NCBI GenBank assembly: GCA_009663005.1
Contig: CM018915.1
Span: 12,102,472-12,124,971 of the forward strand
Reading direction: 5' to 3'
DNA from: Actinidia chinensis
Lineage: Eukaryota; Streptophyta; Magnoliopsida; Ericales; Actinidiaceae
DNA length: 22,500 nucleotides
Shown here: positions 9,040 to 17,579 of the stretch, one piece after another
Layout: each line of letters opens with the position of its first letter
How positions within the stretch are numbered: position 1 is the stretch's first letter
Notes under the pieces: model-generated
What the model saw: the letters and a program-made list of their open reading frames with translations, nothing else
Databases searched by the model: none
What the model was told of the DNA's origin: nothing
Position numbers and translations under genes: made by a program

Positions 9040-9765
9040 GCCACGAATTAGGCATTGTGGAAATCACGAATGAAGGACATCTTTTTCTACAAGGATTTGT
9101 ACTACCCGTTGGAGAATAAGGGAGTCAAACTTGCAACAATACATGATAAGGAATTAAAAAAGATGAACCAAAAAATAATTAGGCAAATCAGACACTAGAT
9201 TGGATACGAGGTGTTCTATCATGTAGTAAAGGAGACGAGTATTTATGAGTTGTGGACCAAGCTGGAGATGGTATATAAGGTGAAGACATGTCGTAACAAA
9301 GCTTATTGATGAGAAGACTAGTGAATTTGAACCTTCAGAGTCGTACTTCAGTGGCAGAACATATTTGCGAGTTCAGAATTTGGTCAATCAGTTGTAGTCT
9401 AGTGTTGACCTACAATATGAGGATAAACACAGGCCCTATTACTTTTGATTTCCTTGCTTAGACAAGTGAGATACATTGGTGGTTTCTTTTAGCAATTCAG
9501 TGCCGAATGGAAGTTGATTATGAGTATGGTCAAGGATGCCCTATTCAATGATGAGGCATAGAGGAAAGTAGGAGATGGTTACGACAGATAGTGATGAGTC
9601 GCAAGCCATAGTCACAGAGAAAAGTAGGGAAATAGGTCAAAATTAGAAAGAGGTCATGAAAGGGGTACCGGCAAAGGTCACAGTCGAGAGGTCACACTTT
9701 TATATGCTTTTACTGCTATTAGGAGAGGCATATCAAGAGAAATTGTCCAAAATTTAATCAGATAT
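9040..9765 (+). pseudogene. gag: Copia gag remnant with zinc knuckle, broken
   Basis: The reading starts near 9058 with WKSRMKDIFFYKDLYYPLE, a typical copia Gag opening. ETSIYELWTKLEMVYKVKTC follows at about 9234-9295, where the family has the TxxxLWxxLExxY motif. After shifts come ISCEF/ICEFRIW-type sequence (about 9360-9385) and VVSFSNSVPNG (about 9478-9512). The nucleocapsid knuckle is at 9705-9746 as C-FY-C-Y(stop)ER-H-IKRN-C. All four zinc ligands of the CX2CX4HX4C pattern are still in place, although a TAG stop (9720-9722) lies inside. Numerous stops and shifts make it a pseudogene. Confidence 0.8.
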
Positions 9766-10225
9766 GAAGAGTGATGTTCTCCTAGTAGATCGACAGATAG
9801 AAAATCAGATTGGATATTGGATTCAGGTAGTACTTACTACTTATGTGGAGATAGAGATATTTTCTACATATCCGCATATGATGACGGGACTTACATGGGT
9901 GGTAAATAACACAGCAAGCAGGGTTGTTGGCAAAGGATCAGTCTGATTCTGCATTGCAAATGGGAGGTCTCTGACATTGACCGAGATAAGGCATGTTCCT
10001 AATTTGTGTAAAAAAATTAATTTCCATTGGGATGCTAGATTTGAAGGGTTGTAGCTTTGCAGCTAGTGGATGAGTTTTGAGCGTTTTCGAGGGAAACAAG
10101 GAGATGCTACGAAGAAGGAAAACTAGATGGCTATACCGACTAGGGGTAATGTTCAGACAATGGGAGCTACTGTCATACATGGGTCCAATGGTATTAGCAA
10201 GCAAAATGGACAGGGAAAACAACAA
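9766..10225 (+). pseudogene. pol: Copia protease and pre-integrase remnant, truncated
   Basis: The protease active site appears as LDSGSTYYLCGDRDIF, with D-S-G at 9820-9828. The family usually has a histidine a few residues later; here a tyrosine stands in its place. A frameshift leads to FSTYPHMMTGLTWV and a VVGKGSV block (about 9857-9943). The pre-integrase region follows as RSLTLTEIRHVPNL (about 9965-10010), then LYRLGVMFRQWELL at about 10130-10172, where copia elements have an LYxLxGxxxTG motif. Similarity ends near 10220, before the integrase zinc-binding histidines. This marks the breakpoint of the large internal deletion. Confidence 0.75.
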
Positions 10226-10734
10226 TTGCACAAAGATACGCAGAGCAAGTGCAAAGGTACTTAGAGGATCCATAAGGATATAAGAGCGCATGAAGATGCG
10301 TTGAGATGTGTGCAGAAGTCTAGTCAGATACGAGTGGTAAAATCAGTGCATGATGTCCAGTTAGAAGCTCAAAGAAAGGAGAGAAAGCGATTTTGAGAAG
10401 TTGCACAACAACGGGCGTGAGGACGCCTCTTTCGCGCTTAATTTGATTAGCGGTGGTAATCTCTCCAATTGTGTGCACAAGGGATAAGAGATGGAGAACT
10501 GCAGCTCACAAAGTGATGTACTTTGTGGCGCACCCGGAGGGGCACCTCGTGAGAAGGGGCAGGCACTTCGGTGGGAGGTGCATCCACTTCAGTAGAAAGT
10601 GCAATAACCCGTTGATGAAGGCGAGATCTCTCAAATGTTGTCTTGTAGATATTATGGGATAACTAAACCAGAAGCTGTCAATCTGGACAACTTGAAGATA
10701 TCGAATTACCTTCCAGTGGGCTGAAGAGAGAGAT
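10226..10734 (+). other. Internal sequence of unknown origin before the 3' LTR
   Basis: No RT, RNase H or integrase motif is seen. The last bases, TGAAGAGAGAGAT at 10722-10734, form the purine tract just before the LTR. The stretch 10400-10660 has an open reading frame (10453-10662) with no family signature. It may be divergent element sequence or a filler joined at the deletion. Confidence 0.5.
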
Positions 10735-11037
10735 TGTTGAGTCCAGCCACACCTTTTGGTGTCCAAGCGCAAGCTTGGTTCCTAACCCTAGTTGTTCTTT
10801 ATAAATAGTAAAGGGTAGAGAGAATTTGGACGAGGTGGCTAAGAGGAGAGGTGGTTGAGAGAGAGAGAGAGAGTTGAAAGAGTGGATCTCCTCCTATTGT
10901 AATATCTTTCGTTCAATTAGTGGATTATTGATTTCCCTCCGTGAATGTAGGAATCATTGGCCAAATCACGAAATCTGTATGTCTTTTATGTGTAGTTGAT
11001 AGTGATAGTGAAAAATAACTGAGCGTTTTACCCAATA
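10735..11037 (+). repeat. 3' LTR of the first copia element
   Basis: Starts TGTTGAGTCCAGCC after the purine tract and ends TTTTACCCAATA, matching the ACCCAACA end of the 5' copy except for a C-to-T change. It carries the same TTCTTTATAAATAGTAAAGGG box (TATA-like) and a longer GA repeat (about 10856-10874). Confidence 0.8.
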
Positions 11038-11539
11038 GATTGTACTGTAGTCATCATTGCGCTTGTGCAATCTACAAACGTAGACGTGCTAGCTTCACAA
11101 TTTTATGTGAAATATTGCTATATTGATGATGTCAGGGTCAGGCTGCATAACATAGATTCCCAAGATCGATCATACAAACAATATGCACCTCTGCTAATTT
11201 TAATAAGAGAAATGCATTTTAAATAAAAACTTCTCTTACCAATTCATTAGCCTGTACAAATGCAGTGTGCGACACAGGAATTAATAACATATTATGAGAT
11301 TCATAGTGTCATGATCTTCCTTACCCAGGGTTGCTATCGTGTTTGACGTATGATGCATAAATTATCTACTCCATTCAAGGATAAACTCAATAATAATAAT
11401 TTATGATGCCACCAAGGGGAAGTTAGTTATATTCTAAATTCCACAGTACAAAACAAATACAACTTCCATAGGAAGGGATGGTGAAAATTCAAAAAGAATC
11501 CCGCCGACCTGGAAGTTACAAGGAGGAGCGGTTTTATAA
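11038..11539. other. Unassigned intergenic stretch
   Basis: AT-rich sequence without a recognised gene. AATAATAATAATTTATG at about 11389-11405 is a simple repeat. From about 11470 the plus strand may belong to the upstream part of the B3-like fragment that follows. Confidence 0.5.
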
Positions 11540-11917
11540 GTTTCCCGACACTCAAAAGAGTGGAGGTGGTGGCTGGGAGTCAAATTCCTCCAGTTTATGA
11601 GGCCTACCTTTATTTGCGATAGCTGGGGCCAAGTTTGTTCCGCCCACAATTTGAAACCTACGGATGTGATTCGCTTCTTCAAAGGGTTTGATATGTTGCC
11701 CACGACAATGGACAACCAGTACGTAATTTGGTATGTCAGAGCAAAAAGGGACTGGACGAATGAGACCCAACAGTTGGACCTGGAAAAAATAGTGAGAACA
11801 CAACAGGAGGCATTGCAAGAAGCATGGCTGTGGATAAGACGGGTAATATTGACAAAAAAAAAGATAAAAAAGAACCCTTTTAACATATTGGTCAACTGCC
11901 AAAGCTTAAAAGGGTAA
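11540..11917 (+). pseudogene. B3-like DNA-binding domain fragment (possible)
   Basis: B3 domains are plant transcription-factor domains of about 100 residues. The plus strand is open from a stop near 11535 to 11917. It contains EWRWWLGVKF (about 11561-11590), then CDSWGQVCSAHNLKPTDVIR and FFKG (about 11612-11685). This resembles the second half of a B3 domain: a W-x-V-type strand, then a W..VC..H.L...DVI.F signature. The N-terminal half is not visible and a stop lies just upstream, so this is either one exon or a broken copy. The tail is lysine-rich from an A-rich run. The opposite strand also has a 239-residue open frame here with no family signature, which I treat as a shadow. I infer B3 from pattern only. 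Confidence 0.45.
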
Positions 11918-12529
11918 ACGGTAAATCCATTAATTAGCCAGCTCTCCTCTCTCTCTCTCTCAGCCATCACAGTACGCCCCATATTCAACAAAGAATCAAG
12001 AAATTGCACACTATAAATAAAGTAAGGATCATATAAATATTGAAAAGCACTGGCAGAGACATTGATAAAGGTCCACGTTACAAAGAAGGGAAAACGCTGA
12101 AGAATCAGCTGTTGAGAGAAGGGCAAATGATGTTCTAGAAGATCAAAAACCAATCTCTACGAAACCATTTTTTGTTGTGCTGATGCAAAGCGCTCGACAA
12201 AATGACTCTGCAACCTTTTGATTCATAGGTCTTTCAATATGTAGTCATTGATTCATATCTTAGTTACCACACCAATCTTTATTTTTAGTTTAAAAAGAAG
12301 GGGGACGGCAAGATGTATTTGTTTGGGGTAGTTCGCGAAAATAAAAAATCGACTATTTGTCATGGCATATCATGATTTGGAAAAGCGAACATTACCTTGG
12401 TAAAATCGATGTAAAAAGATGAGTAAATTGTATTTAAGGCGGAATCTTAATTTATACCTTCTTTTTTTTCTTCATTTTTTACCCTTTTTCCTAAGTTTAC
12501 CCATTTCCCATATACTCTCTCTTCGAAGC
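11918..12529. other. Unassigned stretch with CT repeat and T-rich run
   Basis: A CT repeat lies at about 11943-11960 and a T-rich run at about 12460-12490. No gene, RNA or element ends are seen. Confidence 0.5.
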
Positions 12530-12543
12530 GAGACTGTGGAGGA
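12530..12543. repeat. Target-site duplication, left copy, of the SINE
   Basis: GAGACTGTGGAGGA, repeated at 12851-12864 as GAGACTGTGGAAGA with one transition. The length of 14 bp is typical of L1-type target-primed reverse transcription. Confidence 0.8.
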
Positions 12544-12850
12544 AGTTAAGGTTGGCCAGTGGTAACGGTCTGGCCTTATCATGACTTAGGTTTGGGTTCC
12601 GAAACTTCACCCGCTCCCGATGTTCATTCATTGGATGTTAATGGCTTATTAGGTGCGAGTATTTTGTCCGGGAGTGAGGCTAACACTAGGAGATCCCTTG
12701 CTGTTTTGTCGATTCTTGGTGGTTTTGGCGTACGTTTTTTTTCATATCTGCATTTACGTGATGCGAGGATAGCGCCCACAGGTCACAGAGATTAGTTTCG
12801 GTGGGCCCAAAGGCTTGCCTTGGATTGGGTTAATCAAAAAAAAAGAGAGA
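12544..12850 (+). mobile_element. tRNA-derived SINE with A/B boxes and poly-A end
   Basis: About 307 bp. The 5' end has an internal RNA polymerase III promoter: an A box TGGCCAGTGG (12553-12562) and a B-box-like GGTTCCGAAAC (12595-12605), spaced about 33 bp as in tRNA genes. The body contains TTCATTCATTGG, GGGAGTGAGGCTAACACTAG and a GATTCTTGGTGG block, and it ends in a poly-A run (12836-12844) plus a short GAGAGA. It is bounded by 14-bp direct repeats (12530-12543 and 12851-12864). SINEs make no protein and rely on LINE enzymes to move. The family name cannot be given without a search. Confidence 0.8.
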
Positions 12851-12864
12851 GAGACTGTGGAAGA
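12851..12864. repeat. Target-site duplication, right copy, of the SINE
   Basis: GAGACTGTGGAAGA directly after the SINE tail, pairing with 12530-12543. Confidence 0.8.
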
Positions 12865-13310
12865 GCTCGCCCTCACCGTCGCGCTCTCGAATCTCCCTCA
12901 CAGACAAGGAGGGAAGGCTATAAATGAGAGAGAGAGAGCGAGGGAGGTTCCCACCTCTCCCCCCGCGGATTGGATTTTGTTGGGGTGGGGCCTGGGCTAG
13001 GATTCAAAATTAATGCCCTGTAAGGAGGAGTTCTTCTATTGTTTTTTGCCTTTTAGATTTAGTTGAGCTTCTGTATGTTGTTGGAGGTGTTAATCTCTAT
13101 AGAGGCTGGCAGATCCAAGAAATTGCTGCGGTGATTGTCATCAAGCGGACCATGGTTGATTTTTTGTTTTTTGTCATTTCATGTTAGGAGACTGTTTTGA
13201 CCTCTAGGTGTATCCTAATACTCGTTGTTGTATTTTGTTTCGTACATTTTCTCTATTGCACAAAAAAAAAATTATGGAGAAAACTTATTATTCATGTTGA
13301 ATGTGCTTTT
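12865..13310 (+). other. GC- and GA-rich leader-like stretch, then poly-A-ended segment
   Basis: A TATA-like GGCTATAAATGAG (about 12917-12929) precedes a GA repeat and a C-rich stretch, which looks like a plant core promoter and leader. No start codon leads into a convincing reading frame. The part from about 13030 is T-rich and ends in CTCTATTGCA followed by ten A residues (13262-13270), as a non-LTR retrotransposon 3' end or processed transcript would. No matching target duplication was found. Confidence 0.35.
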
Positions 13311-13817
13311 GGTATCAGAACAAGGGATCCAACTTATGAAGCGACTCCAGCTATGAAGGTAGAGATCACATTGTAATCTCTGATCTAGATCTGAAAGTTC
13401 GGATGAATTACTGTAAAGGAAAGGGACCCTTTTGTTCTTGGTCCCTAAAACCAAATAAGAGGAGTTTAAATTTGGGTTTTTTTTTAAGCAACACATGATA
13501 GGAGAAGCAAAAATGCATGCAGTCTTTCGAAACAGCACCGGGAAACTTTATTTAGGTGCACGAGTTTTGATCAGAGGCCAGTTCTAGCAATGGGGGGATT
13601 AAATCAAGTTGCAATTTGAAGAGCAAGAATTATGTATTACATGTTTGCCTTTAGCTGACTAGTTTATGAGCACAAAGTTCAATTTCCCGTTTTGACGTAA
13701 CTTCATTGTTTCTAGCACACAGGATAATAGGAGTAAGAGAAAAATGTAGATAGCATGGAATAGAGGAAAAATGTATATAGCAATCTCTAATGTTTTTCAC
13801 CCCCTTCTCATTCATAG

Positions 13818-13920
13818 TTTCGGTTCACGGGTTGGTGATGCAGGAGATACAGTGGAAGAAGCGGGAAAAACAGCTAGTGGTGCTTCTCCTTTTGAAAATT
13901 TTCTTAATATTCTACTGGGC
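13818..13920 (+). CDS. Possible exon of an unrecognised plant gene
   Basis: A pyrimidine-rich tract ending TTCTCATTCATAG gives a good 3' splice site at 13817. The following frame reads FGSRVGDAGDTVEEAG and KTASGASPFENFLNILLG without a stop to 13938. The composition (acidic, Gly/Ala/Ser-rich then Phe/Leu) looks like real protein rather than translated noise, unlike the other short frames nearby. A TGA at 13939-13941 ends the frame, so a donor would have to lie before it. None is clear, so the end is approximate. I do not recognise the protein. It could be a relic exon or a captured gene piece. Confidence 0.35.
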
Positions 13921-14124
13921 TGTATCTTATTCTCCTTGTGAAGATACTCACGGTAGAAGAAATTGGCCATTGATGTTATTGCATTACCAAAACCAAATTA
14001 TGGTATTTCCACTAATAGGTACAAATTTTTTCTGCAAAGCAACTGCCAAATGATAACCATCAAAACGGTTTCCCTGATATGGTCACTAATTGGATTTCTA
14101 TTGTCTTTGCCGTCGCCCGACTAG

Positions 14125-14187
14125 CTTTTCCCGCGGAGTGTTGGCGCTGTGGAAGAGGATCTTGAGACCACAGAAACAATAGAATAG
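14125..14187 (+). CDS. Possible terminal exon of the same unrecognised gene
   Basis: After a pyrimidine-containing stretch ending CCCGACTAG (acceptor at 14124), the frame reads LFPRSVGAVEEDLETTETIE and stops at TAG (14185-14187). The glutamate-rich end resembles the acidic character of the possible exon at 13818. The two could belong to one gene with an intron near 13.92-14.12 kb, though phase agreement cannot be shown because the first exon's end is unknown. This is a weak call from short sequence. Confidence 0.25.
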   Translation, partial: LFPRSVGAVEEDLETTETIE

Positions 14188-14502
14188 AAGCATTTGCTGC
14201 ATTCTAGACTTTATATGCCCCCTTTTTGGCAGAGGCCTTGTGCTCTGAAGCTTCACCAATTGTTGCAGCAGACAAAGTTATTGATCACTTCTGTTCCACC
14301 ATCTCACTGACTCTGAACACGTGTGTTTGAACAGGCTCTTCTTGTATCTGGGTTTTTTTTAGTAGAGGACTGGAGGAGGAAAACTGAAGGAACTGTGGTA
14401 AGATTGCTATATGTTTGTCAAGTTTGACAGTAGATTTAGGCATCAAAGAAATGTGGCGTTTATGTGGGAGAAATTACTGTTATTTATATATCTATGTTGA
14501 AA
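14188..14502. other. Unassigned stretch, possible 3' untranslated region
   Basis: No coding pattern. It follows the possible terminal exon and contains TTTATATGCC and T-rich runs, but no clear polyadenylation signal. Confidence 0.3.
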
Positions 14503-14640
14503 TGGGAGCCACTAGTTTAAGTGGTAAAGGACTGGACCTCTCAATCATGAGGTTGTGAATACAAGTTTGAGGCAGTCGCTTGTGCATATTATGTCAAAAA
14601 TTAAGGCTGTAATTCCAATCTTTCCTTTCCTATACCCATT
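14503..14640 (+). mobile_element. SINE-like segment with degraded tRNA promoter
   Basis: TAGTTTAAGTGG at 14513-14524 fits the A box (TRGYNNANNGG). GAATACAAGTT at 14557-14567 looks like a B box in which CpG and C positions have become T or A. Spacing is about 33 bp, as in tRNA genes and in the SINE at 12544. The surrounding GGGAGCCAC start and GAGGCAGTCGCTTGTGCAT continuation fit plant SINE structure. No poly-A/T tail or target duplication was found, so the 3' end is approximate. Confidence 0.45.
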
Positions 14641-14758
14641 AATAGGCTGAATTCGATGGGGTTAGCATACAAAATATACAAGAATTAAAACTCGAAGTTC
14701 AAATTGTTACTTCAAAAGGACAAAAATCGTGTCTCTTCATCCTTGCACTACAAACAAA

Positions 14759-14898
14759 AAATTTCATATTTGGGGAATGAAAGTGCCCTGGCAATATTGT
14801 TTTTGCGGCGCTATTGAGTGCGCAAGACAAGTGTCCCATACGCTCGTTTTTTATGCACTTTAAAGTGCCAATAAAGGTGTTACCAAGATATGAAATTT
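14759..14898. repeat. 140-bp segment flanked by inverted repeats, possible MITE
   Basis: AAATTTCATATTT at 14759-14771 and AGATATGAAATTT at 14886-14898 are inverted copies, matching at 12 of 13 positions. Between them are a palindrome GCACTTTAAAGTGC (about 14856-14870), a GC-rich piece TTGCGGCGC...GTGCGCAA that can fold back (about 14801-14825), and a second AAAGTGCC near the left arm. The size and termini suit a miniature inverted-repeat element, but no target duplication is visible. Confidence 0.35.
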
Positions 14899-15597
14899 AG
14901 CCATAGTTAATTATTATTGAGACACTTCTAACGATCCAAAACATATTTTTTCTTAAAAAAAATGAATCACAAATAAATGCTGTTATGACACAAATACCAA
15001 CAAGCAATACCATAATTGGATACAAAACGAAATATATTATGTCAAAACATAACAATCCTTCACAAAAAAACATCATTAGAGGTGATGATTTACAAATTTG
15101 TGAAACAAAAAAATGACTAATAAAATTATATAAACTTACATCATAATTCAAAGCCACAATAGAACTTGCAATCTTGGAATGACTCAGCCTAATTCCTAAA
15201 GAAACCTTACAAATCCACAACAACTAAACATCTCTCCATAATAAAATCACTAGACTTTAACTTCCATGACGATTGGAATTTCTCTATTAATTAAAGCTTA
15301 GAAAAAATTTACCATCATAGGGAGTTTGAAAGGAACCAAATATCCAACAATGAATGTGTAGGAAATTGGGCAGCAATCAATTCTCCTTTATCTTATAAAA
15401 AAAAAATAACCAATAACACATCACAAATCACATCTTTAAATTATGATACAAAGAAAATATTGGATTAATTAAAAAATCCCTAAATGAGGATGTGAACAAA
15501 ACTCCCATGAATTTCATAAGAACATGTGAAAATAATAACTAACAAAATTAAAGTTTAAAAAATAAAAAACAAAGACTTAACACACGAAGATCAAACT
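14899..15597. other. AT-rich intergenic stretch
   Basis: Very AT-rich with many A runs. Open frames here (such as one on the minus strand at 14897-15223) are hydrophobic and show no family signature, as expected from AT-rich DNA. No repeat ends seen. Confidence 0.55.
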
Positions 15598-15801
15598 TGT
15601 TAGTGTAATAGAGATACATATGAGGTATGCATATAGTGTTAAGATTAAAGGAGCAGACGCGGAAGGAGAGAAGAGAGCTTCAAGAGCTTGTATATTGATA
15701 GTGAATGATTACACGAATGAAGAGGAGAAGAGAGGAATATTATAGGACAAAGTAAAAAGACTAATCTACCCCTAGGTATATACAAAAGATATACATCAAC
15801 A
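15598..15801 (-). repeat. 3' LTR of the second copia element
   Basis: On the minus strand it starts TGTTGATGTATATC at 15801, directly after the purine tract, and ends either at 15598 (CACTAACA) or at 15637 (ATCTTAACA). A CCTATAATATTCC TATA-like box (about 15742) precedes a pyrimidine-rich leader. The right border is firm; the left is one of two candidates. Confidence 0.6.
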
Positions 15802-15818
15802 CCCCCCTCAAATTTGAG
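15802..15818 (-). other. Polypurine tract of the second copia element
   Basis: Minus strand AAATTTGAGGGGGG directly abutting the TGTTGATG start of the LTR. This tract primes plus-strand DNA synthesis in LTR elements, and its G-rich end next to TGTTG is characteristic of copia elements. Confidence 0.8.
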
Positions 15819-15949
15819 GTTTTGAAGAGACCGACTTGAGTTGGACGAGAACATCATAACGACTAGGCAGGGAGATTGGTGAAAATTATAATGTCTGGTA
15901 GGCAAAAGAAACAGGAAAACGATGGACCGTACCGCAAACCACATGCTGT

Positions 15950-16550
15950 CGAATAAAGTGGCAGCCAACTCAATAGTTTAGTACGATCATGAAACACATC
16001 ATTGTGAGCAATCAATATAGTACTACGATGTCAACAATAAAAGTACATAGTCCCAGAATGCTAACGCCCATGTCCTGAAGAACCAGAGGAGCTCTTGTGT
16101 AGTGTCAGCAAGAGACGATACTCAGGCTCAGTGCTAGAACGAGCCAAGCAAGCGTCGCTTCTTACTCGCCAAGAGATAAGGGAGTCTCCTAGAAAGAAGC
16201 AGAAGTCGATGGTAAAACGTCGAATCTGTAGGATCCCTAGCCCAATCGGCATAGAATAGGCATGGAGCTGAAGGGAGGACTGAGTGGAGAATGTAGACCA
16301 TAAAAGGGGCCCTTGACATCTAGAGAGTGAGAAGTACGGCCAGCATAGTGAGTGGAGCTGGAGATGCAGGACATGAACTGACTGAAAAGATGAACAGAAT
16401 GATCGATGTCAGGACGAGTATAGTTAGATGAAGGCTGCCACCGAGCGTCTATAAGGCTAGCATCAGATAGGAGCTCACCATCAAGAGAAGTAAGGCGAAC
16501 ATTAGCTTCCAGCCAGAGAGAGGCAGTCTTACAAATCTGAAAGTCCAGCA
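15950..16550 (-). pseudogene. pol: Copia RNase H and end of RT, broken
   Basis: Read leftward: RPDIDHSVHLFSQFMS with STHYAG (about 16350-16420), then ADWARDPTDS (16221-16250) holding the first RNase H aspartate, then GDSLISWRV (about 16165-16190), then ARSSTEPEYRLL (about 16105-16145) with the glutamate, and IAHNDVFHDRTK (about 15977-16013) near the C-terminus. The blocks switch frame several times, for example after ADWARDPTDS. Order and spacing match copia RNase H closely. Confidence 0.85.
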
Positions 16551-16559
16551 CGGTAAGAA

Positions 16560-17320
16560 GATCCGAGGCATACTGGCCTAAGTACGAATATCAATAGGAA
16601 GTCCAGATGAAACCTTAAGACCAAGGAAGTAAATCAAGGGACCAAGGTCTCTCATCTACAAATGATGATGAAGGAAGTCCTTGAGCTCAGAATTACCATG
16701 AACATCTCTTCGGTATAATCATATCATCAACATAGGAATAAGAAGAACAATGACATGAGCAGACGACGGATATAAAGAAAGCGCAGAGTCAAGGCACTAG
16801 CAGATAAGCCAAGATGGTAGAATAAACTTGGCATACCAAGCACGGGAGCTTGCTTAAGACCATAGAGAGCACGATAAAGCTGACCATCTGATGTGAGGAG
16901 GGGAGAACCAGGAGGAAGCTGCCATTATAAACTTCTCAGTCAGATCAACATGAGAAAAGCATTCTTAACATCCATCTGATACGGGGTCAACTACGAGTAG
17001 CAGTAGCATAGCAAGACCGGACTCCAAACAGAGGTAAAGTCTGGCAACGGGAGCAAATGTCTCCTCATAGTCAATACAATACTCTTGAGTAAAGCCTTAG
17101 CAACCAGACGGGCTTTGTATATCTCTGCAGTACCATCAGATCAAGTCTTGATCTTATAAAACCCATCAACACCCAATAATAGATTGCCAGGGGGAAGATC
17201 AACAAGGTCCCAAGTGTGCATCTTATCAAGAGCCAGAGTAGTTCCTCAGTCATAGCTTGTTGCCAAAGGGGGTTAATACTTGCCTCACAATAGGACCCAA
17301 GGCTCATACTGAGATGAAAC
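16560..17320 (-). pseudogene. pol: Copia reverse transcriptase, broken
   Basis: The RT opens with INPLWQQAMTEEL (about 17240-17280), followed by a tryptophan-rich region spread over three frames (17071-17240). QMDVKNAF (about 16956-16980) carries the first catalytic aspartate and LYRALYGLKQAP lies at 16844-16879. The catalytic YVDD box is intact at 16723-16734, followed by MII. Despite this, stops and frameshifts between all these motifs prevent any translation of a full enzyme. The stretch between YVDD and RNase H is only partly recognisable. Confidence 0.87.
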
Positions 17321-17579
17321 AGTGGAAAAACAAAGATGAGAAGGAACTTCCCTTACCCGAGTGGAACGACGGACAAGATGTGCAACTAGAGGAGTAGAAT
17401 CAATAGACGGGGACTACACGGGATAGACAATAGTCGGTGGCACTACATGGAGATCATCATCAAGAAGGACAGCAGGAACATCAACATCCTCAGGAAAAAG
17501 CTCAATGGAAGGATCAATAAGGTAGGGGCAGAAGAAGAAGACAGTTGAAAAGAAGATAAGATAAAGAGGAAAACATCTT

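Larger units (their letters stand above)
8065..11037 (+). mobile_element. Ty1/copia retrotransposon, internally deleted, plus strand
   Basis: Two similar LTRs (8065-8388 and 10735-11037) enclose about 2.35 kb. An initiator-Met-type primer site follows the first LTR and a purine tract precedes the second. Inside are a broken gag and protease / pre-integrase remnants. Integrase core, RT and RNase H, normally about 3 kb, are missing, so the copy is an internal deletion derivative that could only have moved with help. The LTRs have diverged clearly, so it is old. No convincing 5-bp target duplication was found: the bases after the right LTR are GATTG and those before the left LTR do not match. 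Confidence 0.85.

Noticed and set aside
9938..10291. 117-residue minus-strand open frame
   Set aside because: Antisense to copia protease and pre-integrase motifs on the plus strand; no signature of its own.
11434..12153. Longest open frame in the window, 239 residues on the minus strand
   Set aside because: No domain signature. It contains translated low-complexity DNA (a Glu/Arg run from a CT repeat, a Phe run from A-rich DNA) and overlaps the opposite-strand B3-like signature. Treated as a shadow frame.
14897..15223. 108-residue hydrophobic minus-strand open frame
   Set aside because: AT-rich DNA gives hydrophobic translations; no start context, homology pattern or splice signals.
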